In this document: piece after piece, positions 35,809-43,297 of the stretch
How positions within the stretch are numbered: the first letter of the stretch is position 1
Layout of the letters: each line of letters opens with the position of its first letter
NCBI RefSeq assembly: GCF_007096355.1
Contig: NZ_VKDF01000001.1
Coordinates: 586,871-650,870 of the forward strand
Direction: 5' to 3'
Length of the DNA: 64,000 nucleotides
DNA from: Paracoccus sp. M683
Lineage (GTDB): Bacteria; Pseudomonadota; Alphaproteobacteria; Rhodobacterales; Rhodobacteraceae
Position numbers and translations under genes: made by a program
Notes under the pieces: model-generated
Told to the model about the DNA's origin: nothing
The model's database searches: none
Seen by the model: the letters and a program-made list of their open reading frames with translations, nothing else

Positions 35809-36402
35809 CTATTCCATCGCGGTCTGGGGCAGTCCATCGGCGATGTCATAGTAATCGCCCTTGTCATCGGTCCAGATATGTTCCCCCAGGCGCAGCCCGG
35901 TCGGATTGGTCACCGCCCCCGCCGAAACCGAAATGGCCTCGCGCCCGTCGAGCCGCCAGAACAGCGACGATCCACAGGCAGGGCAGAACCCGCGCTCGGC
36001 CCGGTCCGACGACCGGAACCAGCGCACCGGCCCGGTAATCCGGGGCAGATCATCGGCAATGTCATAGTAATCGCCTTTGTCCTCGACCCAGATATGCCCG
36101 GCCAGTTGCAGTCCCGTCGGGCTGTCCACCGCCCCGGCCGAGACCGCGACCCCGCCATCCGCGCCCCCGATCTGGCGCCAGAACAGCGAGGCGCCGCAGG
36201 TTGGGCAAAAGCCGCGCTCGCCGGTTTCCGAGGATTGAAACCAGGTCACCTCGCCATTGATCTGCGGGCTGCCCATGTGGAAGGCCGCGACGACATGGCC
36301 GGTCCATTTGCGGCAGCGGCTGCAATGGCAGATGGTGACGCGCGGGCTTTCGGCATCGCCCGAAAAGCAGACGCCGCCGCACAGGCAGGAACCACGGATC
36401 AT
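35809..36402 (-). CDS. GFA/CENP-V zinc protein with internal partial duplication (1.5 domains)
   Basis: This GFA-family (glutathione-dependent formaldehyde-activating enzyme-like) zinc protein has 197 residues instead of the usual 115-140. Residues 1-120 form a full domain with zinc cysteines C6, C8, C25, C27, C30, C66 and C69. Residues about 121-197 repeat the C-terminal half (WFRSSDRAERGFCPACGSSLFW, split by a few changes from WFQSSETGERGFCPTCGASLFW), giving C140 and C143 but no second CxC...CxxC part. The offset is 72-74 residues. The ending VEDKGDYYDIADDLP appears twice. The enzymatic role of most GFA proteins is unknown. It overlaps the start side of a second GFA gene by 4 bases. Confidence 0.93.
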   Translation of the reverse strand: MIRGSCLCGGVCFSGDAESPRVTICHCSRCRKWTGHVVAAFHMGSPQINGEVTWFQSSETGERGFCPTCGASLFWRQIGGADGGVAVSAGAVDSPTGLQLAGHIWVEDKGDYYDIADDLPRITGPVRWFRSSDRAERGFCPACGSSLFWRLDGREAISVSAGAVTNPTGLRLGEHIWTDDKGDYYDIADGLPQTAME

Positions 36403-36791
36403 TCCTGACCCTCTTGCGGCAAGCCATCCTCGATCTGGTAATAGTCACCCTTGTCCTCGACCCAGATATGCCCGGCCAGTTGCAGCCCCGTCGGCGCATC
36501 GACGCAACCCGCCGCGACGTCGATCTTGTCCGACCCGAGATTGCGCCAGAACAGTGACGAGCCGCATGTGCCGCAGAAACCGCGCTCGGCCCGCGCGGAT
36601 GACTGAAACCAGGTCACCTCGCCCTGAATGGTCAGGTCGCTGGGCAATGCCGCCGCCCAGACATGCCCGGACCAGCGCCGGCACTGGCCGCAATGACAGG
36701 CCCGCAGCGGATCGTCGCCCCAGCTGCCGTGAAACCGGACCTGCCCGCACAGGCAACTGCCCGAGAATCTATTGCCCGCCGAATGTGTCAT
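36399..36791 (-). CDS. GFA family zinc-binding protein
   Basis: This 130-residue single-domain GFA protein has the full cysteine set: C13 and C15 (GSCLCG), C32, C34 and C37 (ACHCGQC), C73 and C76 (FCGTCG). It is closely similar to the first domain of the downstream GFA gene, notably ERGFC, SSLFW and AGHIWVEDKGDYY, so the two are tandem paralogues. The only suitable start, ATG at 36791, lies 23 bases inside the end of the upstream msrC-like gene, and the stop overlaps the next gene by 4 bases. This packs three genes into one unit. A role in aldehyde or thiol chemistry is suggested by the family name but not proven. Confidence 0.92.
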   Translation of the reverse strand: MTHSAGNRFSGSCLCGQVRFHGSWGDDPLRACHCGQCRRWSGHVWAAALPSDLTIQGEVTWFQSSARAERGFCGTCGSSLFWRNLGSDKIDVAAGCVDAPTGLQLAGHIWVEDKGDYYQIEDGLPQEGQE

Positions 36792-37221
36792 CCAGAATCG
36801 CCCCCAGCCGCGCCGCGTCCTCGCCGGTGAAAGCGTCGGGCAGATCGCTGTCGATGTCCAGCACGCCGATCAGCCGGCGGCCCTTTCCCCAGACCGGCAG
36901 CACGATTTCGGAACGGGTCGAGCTTGCGCAGGCGATATGACCGGGAAATGCGTCGACATCGGGGACAAGCTGCACCTCGCCCATGCGCGCCGCAGCGCCG
37001 CAGACTCCGCGCGAAAACGGGATCACAAGGCAGCCATGGCCACCCTGATAAGGACCGATCTTCAGCAGTTCCGGCCCGACTACGCGGTAAAAGCCGGTCC
37101 AGTCGAAACGGTCGTCCGACTGGTGAATCTCGCAGGCCAATGTTGCCATCAGCGCGACCTCGTCGGTCTCGCCTTCGGTCAGGGCGCGGATACGGGCGGC
37201 AAGGGCATCATAATCGGTCAT
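36769..37221 (-). CDS. msrC: Free methionine-(R)-sulfoxide reductase (GAF domain, fRMsr)
   Basis: This cytoplasmic GAF-domain enzyme of 150 residues reduces free L-methionine-(R)-sulfoxide. The three cysteines C64, C74 and C98 have exactly the spacing (10 and 24) of the catalytic and resolving cysteines of E. coli fRMsr. The pocket segments DWTGFYRV, IGPYQGGHGCLVIPF and LIGVLDIDS are also present. It is the first gene of a compact unit with the two GFA genes and perhaps the LysE and RluA genes. An oxidative or electrophile stress theme is plausible but inferred. A small palindrome GCCGAT-GCA-ATCGGC lies at 37246-37260, just upstream. Confidence 0.93.
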   Translation of the reverse strand: MTDYDALAARIRALTEGETDEVALMATLACEIHQSDDRFDWTGFYRVVGPELLKIGPYQGGHGCLVIPFSRGVCGAAARMGEVQLVPDVDAFPGHIACASSTRSEIVLPVWGKGRRLIGVLDIDSDLPDAFTGEDAARLGAILDDTFGGQ

Positions 37222-37315
37222 GCCGCCTGTCTAACCCAACCCGCCGCCGATGCAATCGGCAGCGGGCCGGAACCATCATTTCGGTCGGTTACGGGGCGGA
37301 ATAGAGATCAGCCGC

Positions 37316-38863
37316 TTAAACGATCTTGCCGCCAACCATCCTCAGCACCGATTCGATGCCCGAGATCTGCTCGGCAGGGACCGTCATGTAATCGGCGGAC
37401 AGAACCGCAAGATCGGCCAGTTTCCCCACCTCCAGCGTGCCGCGCACATCGTCGTCATGGGCGACCCAGGCCCCCTCGACCGTGTAAAGGCGCAGCGCCT
37501 GTTCGCGGTCAGGCAGCTGCGCGGCATCCCGCGTCGGATTGCCGGCCACGGTCTTGCCGTCCAGCATCCCTTGCAGCGTCACGAAGGGATTACAGGTGGC
37601 GACCCGGTGCGCATCGGTTCCCGCGCTGATGCGCAGATCCATGTCGATGGCCGTCACGATCGACGGGTTCCGTTCCGGGTTGTCGCCGCCATATTCGGGC
37701 TTGAAATAGGTCTCGCCCTGCATCGTCCAGCCAACGCCCAGGTCTTTCATCCGGCGCAGCGTTTCATCGGATGCATCGTTCAGATGGGCAATCGTCCAGC
37801 GCAGATCCGCAATCGGCTGCTGGGCATTCACCCGCGCGAACACGTCCAGCAGATGATGCACCGAGGCGTCGTTGTGACAATGATGCGTCACCGTCTGGCG
37901 GTTCTGCGCGGCCCATTGATAGACCTCGAACAGGCCCTGCTTGTCGGCATCACTGGGGTCATCATTGTTATCCATGGCAAAGGTCACACGTTCGCCAATG
38001 CCGTTCATATGCAGCAGGTCGTCGCCGAATTGCGCCGGCTTCATCGCGGTAAAAGCCTAGTAATCGGCAAACTCGGTGCCTTGCTGCTGTGCCATGACGG
38101 AATAGGCCACGCGCATCGTCAGCTCGCCGTCCTGCCACAGCCTGAAAAGCGCAGTGTATTTCTCGGGCGTCATGCCAAAGCCGCCCGGATCGCCGACACC
38201 GGTAACGCCAAGGCGGTTCAACTCGCTGAAAAAGCGTCTTGTGCCCTCGACCTGCTCATCGGCGGCCGGCGCGGGCAGCCTGGCGAACAGCGGCACCATG
38301 CCGCCGATCACCCAGCCAGTCTGTTGGCCAGCGGCGTCAAGTTCCAGCGTGCCACCGCCCGGCAGATCGGCATCCGAGCCGATGCCCAACGCCTCCATCC
38401 CCTTGGGCGTCAGCAGAGCGCGTTCATAGAACAGCTGGACATAGACCGGATTGTCGGGGGCGGCATGTTGGGCCGTATCGCTGATCAGCTTCCGCGCCTC
38501 GGGGATCGAGGGCGATCCGATCCAGTTCACCTCGGTCGAGAAGGACAGCGCGGCGCGGATGGCGTGCATATGCGAATAAATCAGGCCCGGAATCACCGTG
38601 CGGCCCTGAAGGTCGATGGTTTCGATATCGCCCGCCGCAGCCAGAAACCGGATTTCGTCATCCGATCCGATCGCGGCGATCCGCCAGGCCGAGATCGCCA
38701 CAGCCTGCGCAACCGAGCTTTGTCCGTCCAGCGTGAGGACCGTGCCATTGACCAGCAGCAGATCCGGCGTTTGGGCTAGGCCGGCGGTGGCGGTGGCATG
38801 CCGGACACGCGGTCCTGGCCGATGCGCAGGGGCCGGAAGCCGGGAACGCGCAGACCTGACCAT
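37316..38863 (-). pseudogene. YtcJ-like amidohydrolase, interrupted by an in-frame TAG
   Basis: Two adjacent segments in the same frame together make one amidohydrolase of the YtcJ/AepA-like family. The first half (38863 down to 38060) has LLLVNGTVLTLDG, GRTVIPGLIYSHMHAIR and DPGGFGMTPEKY. The second half has HCHNDASVHHLLD, RWTIAHLNDA, SAGTDAHRV and GTLEVGKLADLAVLS. They are separated only by a TAG codon at 38057-38059 in continuous frame (GATTAC-TAG-GCTTTT), so this is a nonsense mutation rather than a frameshift. The N-terminus also looks damaged: TATAGLAQ resembles the end of a signal peptide whose start is missing, and the usual GLIDSH motif reads GLIYSH. A single sequencing error at the TAG cannot be excluded. 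Confidence 0.85.
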
Positions 38864-38971
38864 TTTAGGACGGAAGATCCGGCCCGCTCAGGCGTGGGGG
38901 TCCAGTTCTGGTAGACGATGATCCAGCAGGTCGCCTTGCGGCGGGGTCACGGTGCCGCAAGCGGCGCCTGG
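38864..38971. other. Short gap without a recognisable gene
   Basis: These 108 bases lie between the broken amidohydrolase and the GntR gene. I see no gene, no clear promoter and no strong hairpin. The frame of the GntR gene continues open for about 27 codons past its TAG to a TGA, which I take as chance. Confidence 0.4.
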
Positions 38972-39709
38972 CTATGCGCCCTCGGCGCCGTCGGCCAGCC
39001 GGTCGCGCAGCAGGTCCAGCTGCTGCTGGTCGGCGCGGGCGCGATGCCGCTGCTGGGCCAGCCGGGCGGCCTCGGGGTCGCCAGCCGCGAGCGCCTCGAC
39101 GATGCCGCGATGTTCGATATTCGACAGGGTGGGCTTGGGTCGCAGCGGCACGATCATCGTGCGCGGGCGGTATTGCTGGCCCCAATATTCATCCAGCGCG
39201 CTCAGCAGCCGGCCATTGCCGCACATGCCGGCAACGGCGGAATGGAAATCATCATCCATATCAGACCATTGGGCAATATCGCCAGCCTCGGTCAGACGCT
39301 CCATCCGGTCAAGCATATGCAACAGGCGGCCATGTTCCTCGGGGCCGAGACCCCGCTTTGCCACCAGTTCGACCGCGCGAATTTCCAGCGCGGACAGGAC
39401 GTCAAGAATGTCGCGCACATCGTTCAGCGTCAGGCTGCGGACGGTAACGCCATGGCGCGGGCGGATGTCGATGAGCCCCTCTTCGGCAAGGCGGATCGTG
39501 GCCTCGCGCACGGGGGTTCGCGACAGCGACAACAGCGCCGCCAGTTCGGTTTCCAGCAGGGTGGTGCCGGGCGCCAGACGGCCGGTCAGGATGCGATAGC
39601 GAAGATCGTGATAGGCGCGGTCGCGCGCGGGCAAACCGGCGATGCCCGCCAGGCTGGGGCGCGGGCGGGCTGGCCGGACGAAGGGGGCGACCTTAGGCTT
39701 GCTGCTCAT
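38972..39709 (-). CDS. GntR-family transcriptional regulator, FCD (FadR) subfamily
   Basis: This 245-residue DNA-binding regulator has an N-terminal winged helix: RDRAYHDLRYRILTGRLAPG, then LLETELAALLSLSRTPVREA and GLIDIRPRHGVTV. A C-terminal all-helical FCD ligand domain has DMDDDFHSAVAGMCGN and HRGIVEALAAGD, with the Asp/His set that holds a metal in this group. FCD regulators usually sense carboxylic acids or sugar acids. It overlaps the 3' end of denD by 17 bases and is co-transcribed with it, behind the TGTATACA site. It is one of two GntR regulators that could bind the TGGTATACCA palindromes of this region. Confidence 0.92.
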   Translation of the reverse strand: MSSKPKVAPFVRPARPRPSLAGIAGLPARDRAYHDLRYRILTGRLAPGTTLLETELAALLSLSRTPVREATIRLAEEGLIDIRPRHGVTVRSLTLNDVRDILDVLSALEIRAVELVAKRGLGPEEHGRLLHMLDRMERLTEAGDIAQWSDMDDDFHSAVAGMCGNGRLLSALDEYWGQQYRPRTMIVPLRPKPTLSNIEHRGIVEALAAGDPEAARLAQQRHRARADQQQLDLLRDRLADGAEGA

Positions 39710-40673
39710 GGCCGGTATCGCGGATATGGGCGCGGATGATCTCATGGAAACTGGCGTCAGAGGTGAAACCCAGTTCCAGCGCCCGACCGGGGTCGAAATC
39801 GCGCGGCCAGCCGGCCACGATGGCGCGGATGGTCGGATCGGGCTGGCGGCGGACCAGCGCGGCGGTTTCCGGGCCGGCGACATCGGCCAGCGCGGCAAGC
39901 ATCTGGGCCACCGTCACCGACAGGCCCGGCATGGTCATGCAGCGACGCGGCCCGACCGCCGCAAGGTCCATCGTGGCCGCATGCAGCAGATAACCAAGTG
40001 CCGCCGCCGGGCTGGCGACCCAGTGGCGCACATCGTCATCAACGGGCAGCACGGCCTCGACCCCCGCCAGCGGCTCGCGGATGATGCCCGAGAAGAACCC
40101 CGAGGCCGCCTTGTTGGGCTTGCCCGGACGGACAACGATCGTCGGCAGGCGGATGCCGATCCCGTCGAAGATACCGCGCCGGGAATAGTCGTTCAGCAGC
40201 AGTTCCCCGATCATCTTCTGCGTGCCATAGCTGGTCAGCGGCGCGGTGATGAATGTGTCGGTGATCGGTTCCTCGAAGGGCGTGCCAAAGACCGCGATGG
40301 ACGAGGTATAGACCACGCGGGGGCGATAGTCGGCCTGCGCCCGGATCGCCTCGAACAGGTGCCGCGTGCCGTCCAGATTGATGCGGTAGCCCTTGTCGAA
40401 ATCGGCCTCGGCCTCGCCCGAGACGATGGCGGCGAGGTGAAAGATCACGTCGGGCCGGGCGGCGATCAGCCCCCGCACGGTGGAATCGTCGGAAACATCG
40501 CCGGCCCGGATGGTCAGTGCAGGACCGTCCTTGCCGGCGGTCAGATCGGCGGGCACAACGTCAAATGCCGTGATCTCGGTGACGGCCTGATCGCCCAGCC
40601 TGCCGGTAGCAAGCAGATGCAGGGCCAGCTTGCGACCTACCATGCCGGCCGCGCCAATGATCAGGATCTTCAC
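39693..40673 (-). CDS. denD: D-erythronate dehydrogenase (DenD), NAD-dependent epimerase/dehydratase family
   Basis: This 326-residue extended SDR enzyme has the NAD motif GAAGMVG (7-13), the FHLAAIVSGEAEADF segment typical of DenD, catalytic Tyr149 and Lys153 in SYGTQK, and RLPTIVVRPGKPNKAASGFFS. DenD oxidises D-erythronate at C2 to 2-oxo-erythronate in four-carbon acid-sugar catabolism. The partner kinase/isomerase genes (otnK, otnI, otnC) are not in the window, so another acid sugar is possible. The start is a GTG at 40673 with GGAGG 6 bases upstream. It is followed by a GntR gene in overlap. A candidate promoter with a GntR-type box lies just upstream. Confidence 0.88.
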   Translation of the reverse strand: MKILIIGAAGMVGRKLALHLLATGRLGDQAVTEITAFDVVPADLTAGKDGPALTIRAGDVSDDSTVRGLIAARPDVIFHLAAIVSGEAEADFDKGYRINLDGTRHLFEAIRAQADYRPRVVYTSSIAVFGTPFEEPITDTFITAPLTSYGTQKMIGELLLNDYSRRGIFDGIGIRLPTIVVRPGKPNKAASGFFSGIIREPLAGVEAVLPVDDDVRHWVASPAAALGYLLHAATMDLAAVGPRRCMTMPGLSVTVAQMLAALADVAGPETAALVRRQPDPTIRAIVAGWPRDFDPGRALELGFTSDASFHEIIRAHIRDTGHEQQA

Positions 40674-40710
40674 GATACACCTCCGGGGCCGCCCCGATGG
40701 CGGTCAACAG

Positions 40711-40739
40711 TGTATACATTAACCGTGATCCGGCCGGAA
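40711..40739 (-). promoter_or_regulatory. Candidate promoter with GntR-type TGTATACA box before denD
   Basis: On the minus strand TTCCGG (40734-40739) and TATACA (40711-40716) are separated by 17 bases. The -10 hexamer lies inside the palindrome TGTATACA (40711-40718), which is a variant of the TGGTATACCA box found three more times in this region. A regulator bound here would cover the -10. The -35 is poor. Confidence 0.5.
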
Positions 40740-40741
40740 GA

Positions 40742-41890
40742 TCAATCCGTGGCAAGCAATCCGCGCCCGGCGAGATTGCGCATCAGCGCACCCGCGCCGA
40801 ACTGCCATTCCGGGCATTCGGTCGACAGCGCCACCCGATTGACCAGCGCGCCCAGCATCGGCTCGGCGATGCTGACCAGATCGCCGGGATGGTGGGTAAA
40901 GCCCTGCCCCGGCGCGTCGCGATCCTGTGTGGGGGCGAACAGCGTGCCCAGATACAGCATCATCCCGTCGGGATATTGGTGATGCCGGCCAAGGGTCTGA
41001 CGGACCAGATCGGCCGGATCGCGGCTGATCCGCGACATCGAGGACCGGCCGTCCAGCACGAAGCCATCCGCACCCTCGACCCGCAGCGTCAGTTCGGCCC
41101 GGCGCATATCGTCCAGCGAATAGCTGCCATCGAACAGCCGGATGAACGGGCCGATGGCGGCGCTGGCATTATTGTCCTTGGCCTTGCCCAGCAGCAGCGC
41201 GGATCGCCCCTCGACATCGCGCAGGTTCACGTCATTGCCCAGGGTCGCGCCCTTGATCCGTCCCTTGCTGTCCACGGCCAGCACGATTTCGGGTTCCGGG
41301 TTGTTCCAGCGGCTGATCGGGTGAAGCCCCACCCGCGCGCCCCATCCGACCGAGGCCATGGGCTGACATTTCGTGAACACCTCGGCATCCGGGCCGATGC
41401 CGACCTCCAGATACTGCGACCACAGCCCTTCGGATTGTAGCGCCTGCTTGACCTCGGCCGCGCGGTCGGAACCGGGGATGATACCCTTCAGGTTGTCACC
41501 CACGCGGGCACCGATCCGGGCGCGAATCTCGGCGGCCAGGTCAGGATTGCCGGCCGCCTGTTCCTCGATCACCCGTTCGACCATGGATTCGGCAAAGGTC
41601 ACGCCGCTGGCCTTGATCGCCTGCAAATCGGCCGGCGACAGAAGGCGCAGCGCGTCCGGGTCGTCGGATGGATGTTCCAGATCGGCCAGCGCGCACACGG
41701 TTTCACCGGGCGCTGTCGCCAGCCAGTCCGCCGGATCGTCCAGTTCCAGCAGATCGCGCATCGTCGGCACCTGTGACGAGGTCACGTCAACCACAGCGCC
41801 ATCGCGCAGAACGACAAGCGATGGCCCGATGCCGGGCCGCCAGATACGCCCCACGAAAACGCCATCCGCCGGCAGGTCCAGTTGCGCCAT
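40742..41890 (-). CDS. FAH-family enzyme, XylX-like 2-keto-3-deoxy-aldonate dehydratase candidate
   Basis: This 382-residue protein has a C-terminal fumarylacetoacetate hydrolase fold: WNNPEPEIVLAVDS with the metal-binding glutamates, TLGNDVNLRDVEGRS, and LGKAKDNNASAAIGPF. Length and these segments resemble XylX-type 2-keto-3-deoxy-D-xylonate dehydratases rather than the small acylpyruvate hydrolases. With the aldonate dehydratase and lactonase next door it could produce 2-oxoglutarate semialdehyde from a 2-keto-3-deoxy-pentonate. No semialdehyde dehydrogenase is in the window. The ATG at 41890 has GGAGG 5 bases upstream. It is a single-gene unit with its own promoter carrying the TGGTATACCA operator. 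The substrate assignment is inferred. Confidence 0.85.
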   Translation of the reverse strand: MAQLDLPADGVFVGRIWRPGIGPSLVVLRDGAVVDVTSSQVPTMRDLLELDDPADWLATAPGETVCALADLEHPSDDPDALRLLSPADLQAIKASGVTFAESMVERVIEEQAAGNPDLAAEIRARIGARVGDNLKGIIPGSDRAAEVKQALQSEGLWSQYLEVGIGPDAEVFTKCQPMASVGWGARVGLHPISRWNNPEPEIVLAVDSKGRIKGATLGNDVNLRDVEGRSALLLGKAKDNNASAAIGPFIRLFDGSYSLDDMRRAELTLRVEGADGFVLDGRSSMSRISRDPADLVRQTLGRHHQYPDGMMLYLGTLFAPTQDRDAPGQGFTHHPGDLVSIAEPMLGALVNRVALSTECPEWQFGAGALMRNLAGRGLLATD

Positions 41891-41920
41891 CAAAGCCTCC
41901 TCTTGCCGCTGGTCGGCGCA

Positions 41921-41949
41921 ATTATGGTATACCATCCTGACCGCCGCAA
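41921..41949 (-). promoter_or_regulatory. Promoter with TGGTATACCA operator before the XylX-like gene
   Basis: On the minus strand TTGCGG (41944-41949) and CATAAT (41921-41926, 5 of 6 to consensus) are 17 bases apart. The perfect palindrome ATGGTATACCAT (41924-41935) fills part of the spacer and touches the -10. It lies about 34 bases before the ATG. A regulator bound here would block RNA polymerase. The box resembles the ExuR/UxuR-type operator of the GntR/FadR family as I recall it. Confidence 0.7.
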
Positions 41950-41965
41950 GTGGCTGGGCAGGTCG

Positions 41966-43177
41966 TCAGGACGGTCCGGCCCCCTGCGTGGCGGTCGGCA
42001 AGGCATAGAGCGACTGGCTGGCGGCCATGAACAGCACGTTCCGCTTTGGTCCACCGAAACAGATATTGCCGCAGACCTCGGGCAAGCGGATGCGACCCAG
42101 CAGCGCGCCTTGCGGCGACCAGCAGGTGACGCCGCTATAGCCCACGGCCCGACCCGCATTACTGGAGGCCCAAAGATTGCCATAGACGTCGCAGCGCAGG
42201 CCATCAGGCCCGCATTTCACCCCGTCGACCATGCAATCCGAAAAGACCGCGCCATTCGACGCGGCGCCGTCGGCGGCAATGTCAAAGGTCAGAATCTCGC
42301 CCTTGCCACCCTCGCCGGTATCGCCCGGCCCCTTTCCGGTGCTGGCAACGTAAAGCCGGCTGCCATCGGGCGAAAAGCACAATCCGTTCGGGTCCTGCAC
42401 CTGGGCTTCCTCGATGACGCGGGCGATGCTGCCATCGGCCGCAATGCGATAGATGCCATGGCCCATCTCGCGCCTGGCCGCGCCGATCTCGGGGGGCTGG
42501 CCCAGGGTGTTGTCGATCAGCCCGTCGGGATTGGACGGCCCGCCAGCCGCATCTGGCGCGCCCTCATACAGCTGCCCGCCATAGGGCGGATCGGTGAACC
42601 AGATGCTGCCATCTGGATGTTCGACTACGTCATTGGGAGAGTTGAAGCGCAACCCCTCATAGCGATCGGCAAGGATCGTGACCGAGCCGTCAAGTTCATA
42701 TCGCACGACCCGGCGGGTCAGATGTTCGCAGGTCAACTGCCTGCCCTGCCGGTCAAAGCTGTTGCCGTTGGAATTGTTCGATGGCGCCCGGAAGGTGCTG
42801 ACATGGCCGTCCTCCTCCAGCCAGCGCATCTGCCGGTTGTTGGGAATGTCGGACCAGACCAGGAACCGCCCGACACTGTTCCAGGCCGGCCCCTCGGCCC
42901 ACAGCGCGCCGGTCCACAACCGCCGGATCGGGGCATTGGGCTGGGCCAGACCGTTAAAGGCATCGTCGACGGCGATGACATCGGGGTCCCAGAAATAGAC
43001 GTTCGGCTCGGCATCCGGGCCAAAGCTGCGGCGCGGTGTGGTGATGGTCGACAAGGGTTCGGGCGGCGCGGCATTCTGGGCACGGGCCATGCCCGATGCC
43101 AGCGCGGCGCTGCCCAGACCGATGGCGGCAAGGGATTGGCGGCGGGTCAGACCCCGCCCGAATGACGTGTGACGCAT
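41966..43177 (-). CDS. Tat-exported SMP-30/gluconolactonase family lactonase
   Basis: This six-bladed beta-propeller sugar lactonase (SMP-30/gluconolactonase family) has 403 residues. It carries a twin-arginine signal (TRRQSLAAIGLGSAALASGM, then ARA), so it should act in the periplasm. Typical segments are WAEGPAWNSVGRFLVWSDIP, LRFNSPNDVVEHPDGSIWFTDPPYG, DPNGLCFSPDGSRLYV and CDVYGNLWASS. It should hydrolyse aldono- or uronolactones. The ATG at 43177 has AGGGGAAG 5 bases upstream; the open frame to the left is the shadow of the divergent dehydratase. It shares a 120-base promoter region with the dehydratase operon, which holds one TGGTATACCA box. Confidence 0.92.
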   Translation of the reverse strand: MRHTSFGRGLTRRQSLAAIGLGSAALASGMARAQNAAPPEPLSTITTPRRSFGPDAEPNVYFWDPDVIAVDDAFNGLAQPNAPIRRLWTGALWAEGPAWNSVGRFLVWSDIPNNRQMRWLEEDGHVSTFRAPSNNSNGNSFDRQGRQLTCEHLTRRVVRYELDGSVTILADRYEGLRFNSPNDVVEHPDGSIWFTDPPYGGQLYEGAPDAAGGPSNPDGLIDNTLGQPPEIGAARREMGHGIYRIAADGSIARVIEEAQVQDPNGLCFSPDGSRLYVASTGKGPGDTGEGGKGEILTFDIAADGAASNGAVFSDCMVDGVKCGPDGLRCDVYGNLWASSNAGRAVGYSGVTCWSPQGALLGRIRLPEVCGNICFGGPKRNVLFMAASQSLYALPTATQGAGPS

Positions 43178-43226
43178 GAAATCTTCCCCTTCACAAAGAC
43201 GGGGCGGCGGCGGCGCAGGCTGGCGC

Positions 43227-43255
43227 TTTACAGACCCCGCAAGAATGGTATACCA
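43227..43255 (+). promoter_or_regulatory. Divergent promoter region with TGGTATACCA operator before the aldonate dehydratase operon
   Basis: TTTACA (43227-43232, 5 of 6 to TTGACA) is followed after 16 bases by TATACC (43249-43254), which lies within the perfect palindrome TGGTATACCA (43246-43255). The box is 43 bases before the dehydratase ATG and 69 bases before the divergent lactonase ATG, so one bound regulator could control both units. Confidence 0.7.
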
Positions 43256-43297
43256 AAATTGAAAGGCCCGGTAAATCGCCTGATGGTGGAGGAACTC

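Noticed and set aside
37246-37260. Palindrome GCCGAT-GCA-ATCGGC before msrC as operator or terminator
   Set aside because: The stem is only 6 bp, without a T-run and without a second copy, so it is not supported as a separate site.
38057-38059. Possible TAG recoding (pyrrolysine or programmed read-through) in the amidohydrolase
   Set aside because: There are no pylS/pylT-like genes in the window. The N-terminus is also degraded and a metal-site residue is changed, so a pseudogene or sequencing error is simpler.
38891-38974. In-frame continuation of the GntR gene past its TAG for about 27 codons
   Set aside because: The FCD domain is already complete before the TAG, and a short open frame of this length is expected by chance in GC-rich DNA.
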